Virus record (IMG/VR): IMGVR_UViG_3300028361_000120 | Location: 1-24,456 of that record | Length of the DNA stretch: 24,456 nt | Direction: 5' to 3' (one strand) | DNA from: a virus | In this document: positions 20,775 to 24,456 of the stretch, piece after piece | How positions within the stretch are numbered: position 1 is the first letter of the stretch | How the letters are laid out: every line of letters begins with the position of its first letter | Notes under the pieces: model-generated | What the model was told of the DNA's origin: nothing | Seen by the model: only the letters and a program-made list of their open reading frames with translations | Database searches by the model: none | Position numbers and translations under genes: made by a program

Positions 20775-21746
20775 ATGATTGAATCACGAAGTAAGTGGGG
20801 TGAATTGGTTAAAGGTGTAGGAATCGAAATCTTGGAAGTAATCGACCAAGGTACAGAACTATACATTCCAGGAATCTCTGCCCTATTAAAAACAGAAAGT
20901 TCTGACTCAGCTCAGAAAACTTTCACAGGTAAAGTATCAGAAAACACAATCAAACGAAAGGATGAGGGTGAATCAACTGATGAACTAAACCGATACAAGA
21001 CATACGTTACGTCTGTCGACTTTACAGCATACGCTGGAAAGATTGAAGTTACACGAGAAAACATTATGGACCGTGACTTCGGAGCACAACTTGATGAAGC
21101 TATGGATATTGGTAAGGCTTCTAACTTCTCGCAAGATGAAGCTGGAGTACAACTATTCAACGGTGGATTTGATACCCGAAAGGAAAACATCAAAGGCTAC
21201 AGCTACAACTACTACAATGACACCAAGCCTACATTTAGTGTAGGTCACCCGTCAGTAGTACCAGGTCAGTCTGCACAAAGTAATGCACACGGTAACGGTG
21301 CGGTACTATCAGAGCCTAACGTAGAAACAGCTCGACTGGCTCTACGTAAGCAAACAACTGATGCAGGTGGACCATTGACAATGGGAGGAATGGAATCGCT
21401 TGCGCTTCCACTTGCCCTTGACAAGCTAGGTCGTCAAATCACAGAGTCTACATTGATTAGCGGTTCAGAGAACAACGACATCAACGTATACCAAGGAACA
21501 ATCGGAATGACTACAAGTATTCTTTTCGATGGAATCCACGGTGGTTCTGACACAGCTTGGTTCATGTTTGTTCCAGGTGCTACCAAATTTATCCACGACA
21601 CACGGGAAGCTATGCAACCTTGGACTGAAGTAGATGAAGATAAGAAAACATTGACTGTAGGTATCTACGGACGATGGGGTAACTACACAAAAGACTGGAG
21701 ACGAGCATGGGGCTCAAAGGGTGACGGTGCTTCTTACACCGCGTAA
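20775..21746 (+). CDS. major capsid protein, HK97-like
   Basis: The 323-residue protein has the length and layout of a major head protein: an extended start (MIESRSKWGELVKGVGIEIL), a mixed alpha/beta middle, a central helix region (ITRENIMDRDFGAQLDEAMD-like stretch near 90-115) and a GGMESLALPLALDKLGRQ helix, and a beta-rich end (TLTVGIYGRWGNYTKDWRRAW). The segment TRENIMDRDF resembles the Mu gpT/HK97-fold family. It would form the icosahedral shell. The gene sits at the expected place after scaffold and decoration genes and is followed by a stable hairpin, as often seen near highly expressed capsid genes. Fold is inferred from pattern. Confidence 0.85.
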   Translation: MIESRSKWGELVKGVGIEILEVIDQGTELYIPGISALLKTESSDSAQKTFTGKVSENTIKRKDEGESTDELNRYKTYVTSVDFTAYAGKIEVTRENIMDRDFGAQLDEAMDIGKASNFSQDEAGVQLFNGGFDTRKENIKGYSYNYYNDTKPTFSVGHPSVVPGQSAQSNAHGNGAVLSEPNVETARLALRKQTTDAGGPLTMGGMESLALPLALDKLGRQITESTLISGSENNDINVYQGTIGMTTSILFDGIHGGSDTAWFMFVPGATKFIHDTREAMQPWTEVDEDKKTLTVGIYGRWGNYTKDWRRAWGSKGDGASYTA

Positions 21747-21756
21747 CCTACTAGTT

Positions 21757-21792
21757 GTTACACTCAGGAGCTTATGGCTCTTGAGATGTGAC
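21757..21792 (+). promoter_or_regulatory. stable hairpin after the major capsid gene
   Basis: CTCAGGAGC-TTATG-GCTCTTGAG (21763-21785) forms nine pairs with one G-U wobble, and GTTAC/GTGAC (21757-21761 with 21788-21792) extends the stem across a small internal loop. No T run follows, so it is not a standard terminator. It may protect the 3' end of capsid mRNA from decay or partly reduce downstream transcription. Confidence 0.6.
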
Positions 21793-21825
21793 CATTAGGG
21801 CACAATTAATAATTGCAATTTTAAT

Positions 21826-22062
21826 ATGAACTACCTAAATTTAAGTAACCCTATTGTCGAGGATGTGACAAATTGTTATAAGGGAGAGAACTACACAATC
21901 AAAGCAAATTCAAAAGAGTCATACCCTGCTGATGTTGCCAACTGGTTTGTATCTGTCTACCCGTTTATGTCTTGCTCAGAAGTTGAGAAGATTACACCCA
22001 AGAAAGTAAAAGAAGAAGTGGAGGAGAAGGTAAAAGAAGTAAGTCCTAAGACTAAGAAATAA
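21826..22062 (+). CDS. hypothetical protein, 78 aa
   Basis: The 78-residue product starts MNYLNLSNPIVEDVTNCYKG. About 55 residues of mixed sequence are followed by a strongly charged Lys/Glu/Val repeat tail (KITPKKVKEEVEEKVKEVSP). The tail could be a short helix or disordered connector. It lies 79 bp after the capsid stop, past the hairpin, and 2 bp before the next gene. A minor head or head-tail connecting role is possible from position. The start follows GCAATTTTAAT. Confidence 0.7.
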   Translation: MNYLNLSNPIVEDVTNCYKGENYTIKANSKESYPADVANWFVSVYPFMSCSEVEKITPKKVKEEVEEKVKEVSPKTKK

Positions 22063-22064
22063 TT

Positions 22065-22460
22065 ATGAATGGATACCGAAACCAACCGACAATACAAGCG
22101 TTCACTGACAAAGCACTAACATCAAGTTATGCAGATAGTGCGTTTGAATTTATTGTAGCAGGTGCAGAGAAAGTCTCTCTTGACATCTCTTATGCAATGG
22201 GTGCGTCAGAGTCAGCTAACACTCTTAAGTTTAAACTAGAGCATTCTTCAGACGACGGAGTAACATGGCACAGTCTTGTCATTGACTCAACTGGAGCGAC
22301 CTCAGTCCTTACTCCACGAGTGTGGGACATCGTAGGAACAAACGCCCTGAATGTTCTTATCAACATCGGCTACTTAAAAATGAGACTGTCAATGATTGAA
22401 ACAGGAGTAGCAACCAACGCAGGAACAGTAAGTGTGGCAATCACACCATCTGGAATATAA
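22065..22460 (+). CDS. beta-rich structural protein, 131 aa
   Basis: A 131-residue protein starts MNGYRNQPTIQAFTDKALTS. The remainder alternates strand-like segments (SAFEFIVAGAEKVSLDISYAMG, NTLKFKLEHSSDDGVTWHSL, VAITPSGI), consistent with a beta-sandwich such as seen in phage neck, tail or decoration proteins. The SSDDGVTWHSL piece recalls turns of sandwich domains in virion proteins. No family is firm. It lies in the head-to-tail zone of the late operon, so a virion component is likely. Confidence 0.65.
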   Translation: MNGYRNQPTIQAFTDKALTSSYADSAFEFIVAGAEKVSLDISYAMGASESANTLKFKLEHSSDDGVTWHSLVIDSTGATSVLTPRVWDIVGTNALNVLINIGYLKMRLSMIETGVATNAGTVSVAITPSGI

Positions 22461-22474
22461 TTTAATATAGAAAT

Positions 22475-23206
22475 ATGAAGAACCCAACAATACTGAAAGG
22501 TGAGTTGAGTCTTCTTCGGGCAGATAAATCAGCAGTGATTGCGGAATTACGTAAGACAAGTAAATTAATTAAAGAAGGAAGGGAAGAAGTTAATGAACTA
22601 TATCTAGAACGTAAAGGAGCAAAAGCTGATATACTTGAAGAAATGGCACGACTTGATGAAATCACGAGTCGTGCTGTTTTTGTAAGAGAAGAGCTAAAGG
22701 TCTTAACCCAAGACCTTAAGAATAGGGTAGCTCAAAGTGATGTGTTTGACCAGAAGAGCTCACAGGAAAAGAGGTTACACCTTGGACGTATCAAAGAACT
22801 GAATCAAGAGCAAGAAGATTCTGTTAGAGAAATTAGTAGACTAAAGCATTTGTTCGATAAGAACTCGCTTACCTTTAACTCCCTTGAGTCTGAAAGAGAG
22901 GCAAAGCTAAAGGATATTTTATTTACACTAGAACGAAAAGAAAAAGAACTTGTTCTTCTAACAGACAAGCTGGAAACAAAGAAGGAAGAGGAAAAGAAAG
23001 TTACTAAAGACAGGCTCAAGCGTGAGGACAAGATTCGATTAAGAGAAAAGAATCTGGACGGCAGAGAAATTTCTATTGGTAAAAGAGAAGAGGACTTAAT
23101 CACAATGTCTAAAGACATGACTATTATGTATGGTAGACTAAAAGAACTATACAGTAAAGCAGACTCAAAAGTTAACCTAGATAGATTAATCATACAAGCA
23201 TTATAA
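22475..23206 (+). CDS. long coiled-coil protein, 243 aa
   Basis: Nearly the whole protein is a predicted coiled coil: heptad-like charged helices run from KGELSLLRADKSAVIAELRK through ERKEKELVLLTDKLETKKEE to REKNLDGREISIGKREEDLI. There is little else apart from a short start MKNPTILKG and an end VNLDRLIIQAL. It is too short for a classic tape-measure protein unless the tail is short, and it lacks hydrophobic segments. It sits just before the tail-fibre gene, so it could be a fibre stalk, a tail-assembly chaperone or a spacer. Function is not shown by the sequence. Confidence 0.7.
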   Translation: MKNPTILKGELSLLRADKSAVIAELRKTSKLIKEGREEVNELYLERKGAKADILEEMARLDEITSRAVFVREELKVLTQDLKNRVAQSDVFDQKSSQEKRLHLGRIKELNQEQEDSVREISRLKHLFDKNSLTFNSLESEREAKLKDILFTLERKEKELVLLTDKLETKKEEEKKVTKDRLKREDKIRLREKNLDGREISIGKREEDLITMSKDMTIMYGRLKELYSKADSKVNLDRLIIQAL

Positions 23207-23207
23207 T

Positions 23208-24456
23208 ATGGCATTTCCTTTTAACATAACAAACCCAGGGATTTGGATTGAGGGAATCCTCACAGCAGGAGAAAGACTTTTTACTACAAATCTTGTCGGA
23301 CTCGACTATGAAGAGGGTGATATACTCTACTCCAACTCAAGTGGAGAATTGATATTACTTAAGGCAGGAACTAACGATGAGGTACTTACTCTTGTCTCAG
23401 GCATCCCATCATGGGAAGCTTCAGCAGGAGGAGGAAGTGGGGGCCATACAATAGAAGACGAAGGTGTGGTACTAACACAAAGAACAACAATGAACTTTGT
23501 GGGCTCAGGAGTAACAGTTACAGACGCTGGTTCTAAGACCGTAGTTACCATTTCAAGTAGCACTGGACTTCTTCCATCCAACAACCTGTCTGACCTGGTG
23601 AACGCAGGAACAGCACGAACCAACCTAGGTCTAGGTACAGCCGCACAATCAGCCACAGGTGCTTTTGCCACCGCAGCCCAAGGTGCCAAAGCAGACTCAG
23701 CTCAACAGCCACCAAGTGAAGGTGCCTTTGTAAACGGTGACAAGACAAAACTTAATGCCTTTAGTGAAGCTAACCAAACAGCTAACAACGCAAAAAATAC
23801 TTACCCATCAGGCGATGCTACTAAGGTAGGACACATCACTGTCACTCAGGCGGTCAACTTAGATACAATGGAAAGTAACATCGCAACTAACAACGCCAAA
23901 GTTACAAACGCTACTCACACTGGCGAAGTAACTGGTTCAGGTGCTCTTACGATTGCCAACAACGCAGTCATAGCCGCTAGAATAGCCGATAACGCTGTTA
24001 CTAACTCTAAGATTGCAGGAGCAGGGACTCGTGACGCTACTACGTTCTATCGTGGAGATGGCACTTTCGCCGCTCCCCCAACAGGCGGAACAGTTGACGT
24101 ACTCACTAATGTAGCTACAGCTAGAATTATTGGACGAAATACAGCAGGTACAGGTGACTCAGAAGAGCTTACAGCAGCTCAAGCACGCACACTTCTCAAC
24201 GTAGCCAATGGAGCTACAGCCAACAGCACTGACGCAACTCTACTTGCTCGTGCCAACCACACAGGTACACAGCTAGCTTCAACTATCTCAGACTTTGCAG
24301 CTACCGTAAGAGCTACTGTACTAACTGGACTCTCTACTGCTAGTAGTGCTGCTGTAGCAGCGGGGGATACTATCCTAGTGGCGATTGGTAAGCTACAGGC
24401 TCAGGTAAATCTAAAGTCCAACTCAGCTTCACCTACGTTCACAGGGACTGTAGTTT
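23208..24456 (+). CDS. tail-fibre-like protein, 3' part outside the window
   Basis: The reading frame starts at ATG 23208 (MAFPFNITNPGIWIEGILTA) and is open to the end of the window, 416 codons. The N-terminal part has the segment GDILYSNSSGELILL...GIPSWEA, common in phage tail fibres. It is followed by low-complexity repeats such as NLGLGTAAQSAT, LNAFSEANQTANNAK and IANNAVIAARIADNAVTNSKI, typical of beta-helical or trimeric fibre shafts. High Ala/Thr/Asn/Gly and no Cys so far fit a fibre. It would bind the host surface at its missing C-terminal end. The start follows CATTATAAT. The partial state prevents any claim on receptor specificity. Confidence 0.85.
   Translation, partial: MAFPFNITNPGIWIEGILTAGERLFTTNLVGLDYEEGDILYSNSSGELILLKAGTNDEVLTLVSGIPSWEASAGGGSGGHTIEDEGVVLTQRTTMNFVGSGVTVTDAGSKTVVTISSSTGLLPSNNLSDLVNAGTARTNLGLGTAAQSATGAFATAAQGAKADSAQQPPSEGAFVNGDKTKLNAFSEANQTANNAKNTYPSGDATKVGHITVTQAVNLDTMESNIATNNAKVTNATHTGEVTGSGALTIANNAVIAARIADNAVTNSKIAGAGTRDATTFYRGDGTFAAPPTGGTVDVLTNVATARIIGRNTAGTGDSEELTAAQARTLLNVANGATANSTDATLLARANHTGTQLASTISDFAATVRATVLTGLSTASSAAVAAGDTILVAIGKLQAQVNLKSNSASPTFTGTVV

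Noticed and set aside
1-24456. CRISPR arrays, insertion sequences, integrase and att sites.
   Set aside because: No regular repeat-spacer series, transposase, integrase or terminal inverted repeats of an element are seen.

Overview
The window is part of a tailed double-stranded DNA phage genome (Caudoviricetes). The right half (about 13.3-24.5 kb, + strand) is a packaging, head and tail module: small and large terminase, portal, scaffold, a decoration-like protein, an HK97-fold-type major capsid protein and a tail-fibre start. The left half (about 0-12.8 kb, - strand) holds replication, RNA-repair and peptide-ligation genes. The two arms diverge from a regulatory region at about 12.8-13.4 kb. 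I see no integrase, repressor, tRNA or CRISPR array.

The host cannot be named. Almost no gene has a Shine-Dalgarno sequence; starts are preceded by A/T-rich strings such as TTAAT-ATG. This is typical of phages of Bacteroidota, some candidate-phyla-radiation bacteria and other lineages that rarely use SD. Four clear promoters are near-perfect sigma70 type (TTGACA/TTGACT, 16-17 bp, TATAAT-like with an extended -10 TGn), which argues against a Bacteroidota-type promoter. Stops are TAA (24), TAG (5) and TGA (1), so the standard code fits.

Layout, left to right. 1-1.9 kb: a primase split in two, with a separate CHC2 zinc-finger protein downstream of a TOPRIM-helicase protein. 2.0-3.8 kb: an RNA-repair pair, T4-Pnkp-like kinase/phosphatase and Rnl2-like RNA ligase, with coding regions that overlap by 62 bp. 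4.1-9.8 kb: a peptide/amide-ligation cluster of ATP-grasp ligase, class II glutamine amidotransferase, two different COOH-NH2 ligase-type proteins and a gamma-glutamylcyclotransferase-like protein. This matches the phiEco32-type clusters predicted to build or edit peptide tags. 9.8-11.1 kb: four small unknown genes, one of only 50 codons. 11.1-12.2 kb: about 1.1 kb without genes, full of inverted repeats. 12.2-12.8 kb: two small - strand genes, one for a membrane protein. 13.4-24.5 kb: the late operon, which also carries a ribonucleotide reductase R2 gene preceded by a 41-codon gene ending in CESCEG.

The most unusual feature is a set of structured RNA candidates with long-range closing helices: 5144-5510 (+, own strong promoter, antisense to the surrounding operon), 9199-9445 (inside the amidoligase cluster), 11124-11259 (probably - strand, since a G-U wobble completes a 19-bp helix only there) and 19338-19587 (+, promoter-driven leader before the scaffold gene). 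None matches an RNA family that I recognise.
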